A stretch of 13,474 nt of DNA from the NCBI GenBank assembly GCA_023230905.1, contig JALNWL010000048.1, positions 1 to 13,474 on the forward strand, read 5' to 3'. Origin of the DNA: Syntrophales bacterium (GTDB lineage: Bacteria > Desulfobacterota > Syntrophia > Syntrophales > UBA2251). The notes under the pieces are model-generated. The model was not told the origin of the DNA and did not search any database. It saw only the letters and a program-made list of their open reading frames with translations. Positions 13,287-13,474 of this stretch are shown piece by piece. How positions within the stretch are numbered: the first letter of the stretch is position 1; each line of letters opens with the position of its first letter. Position numbers and translations under genes: made by a program.

Positions 13287-13335
13287 CGAATAACGGGATG
13301 GCGGAATCATTTCCGCGATTTTCCGTCGCGCCGGT

Positions 13336-13372
13336 CCGGCCGATGTTCGAGAAAAGCCGGACGGTGTTCGCG
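13336..13372. repeat. Two 16-base near-repeats with a 21-bp period in the divergent intergenic region
   Basis: CCGGCCGATGTTCGAG (13336-13351) and CCGGACGGTGTTCGCG (13357-13372) match at 13 of 16 positions and are 21 bp apart, two helical turns. They lie between the minus-strand Cas6-like promoter and the plus-strand promoter at the right edge, where a shared operator would be expected. The same segment also contains a 7-bp inverted repeat, GTCCGGC (13334-13340) and GCCGGAC (13356-13362). Confidence 0.45.
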
Positions 13373-13418
13373 GCCGGAGGACGAACGACGCCGTCGGATC
13401 CTCGGCCCCGTTTCCCGA

Positions 13419-13447
13419 TAGACTTTTGGGAAATTTAGCGATAGGAT
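13419..13447 (+). promoter_or_regulatory. Likely plus-strand promoter for a gene starting beyond the window
   Basis: TAGACT (13419-13424) and TAGGAT (13442-13447) are separated by 17 bases, each matching 4 of 6 sigma-70 consensus positions. The local sequence is AT-richer than its surroundings. A start near 13454 would give a short leader ending in the strong ribosome-binding site at the window edge. Confidence 0.45.
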
Positions 13448-13465
13448 CGCCGTTAACCCCTATCC

Positions 13466-13474
13466 AAGGAGGAG
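13466..13474 (+). promoter_or_regulatory. Strong Shine-Dalgarno at the window's right edge
   Basis: AAGGAGGAG occupies the last nine bases. It is near-perfectly complementary to the 16S rRNA 3' end, so a plus-strand gene should start about 5-10 bases beyond the window, divergent from the Cas6-like gene. Its identity cannot be seen. Confidence 0.7.

Noticed and set aside
13236..13421. Small plus-strand open frame of 61 codons near the right edge
   Set aside because: No good Shine-Dalgarno, arginine-rich shadow composition, and it runs through the divergent promoter region.
11932..13474. CRISPR array near the Cas6-like gene
   Set aside because: No regularly spaced direct repeats of 25-40 bases with unique spacers occur on either side. 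The only near-repeat is the pair of 16-base sites, which is too short and too closely spaced.

Overview
The window is a GC-rich chromosomal segment from a Gram-negative bacterium. It has an lptE gene, and the order fab - rpiB - glyA - dCMP deaminase - nrdR - rib - nusB - leuS - lptE - rpsT is typical of Desulfobacterota (the former Deltaproteobacteria). The Geobacter/Syntrophus-type layout is the closest I can recall. I cannot name a genus from sequence alone.

Layout. Bases 1-11658 form one long plus-strand run of 14 genes with short spacers or 4-base ATGA overlaps. It begins with the tail of rpmF (ribosomal protein L32). Fatty-acid elongation genes follow: fabD, acpP and fabF. Next come rpiB, glyA, a dCMP/cytidine deaminase-family gene and the NrdR repressor. 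The riboflavin genes ribE, ribBA and ribH come next, then nusB, leuS and the LPS-assembly lipoprotein lptE. The run looks like a housekeeping operon cluster supplying acyl chains, one-carbon units and dUMP/dTMP precursors, flavins and translation factors. Several genes usually found in this neighbourhood are absent from their expected places: plsX, fabH, fabG, ribD and holA.

From 11665 onward the genes are on the minus strand. rpsT (ribosomal protein S20) has a TTG start and its own promoter, and it converges on lptE with 6 bases between the stop codons. Behind it is a Cas6-like RAMP protein (CRISPR precrRNA-processing endoribonuclease family) with its own promoter. No CRISPR array or other cas gene is in the window. 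This is the one accessory-looking gene here. Its N-terminal motif, which as I recall usually carries a histidine, has a proline instead.

The last ~190 bases are a divergent intergenic region. It holds two 16-base near-repeats spaced 21 bp apart, a likely plus-strand promoter and a strong Shine-Dalgarno ending exactly at the window edge, so another plus-strand gene almost certainly starts just outside.

Several RNA-level signals lie between the housekeeping genes: a terminator-like hairpin between fabD and acpP, a long hairpin over the glyA stop codon, a perfect 20-bp palindrome between nrdR and ribE, alternative hairpins before nusB, and a possible operon terminator embedded in the end of convergent rpsT.
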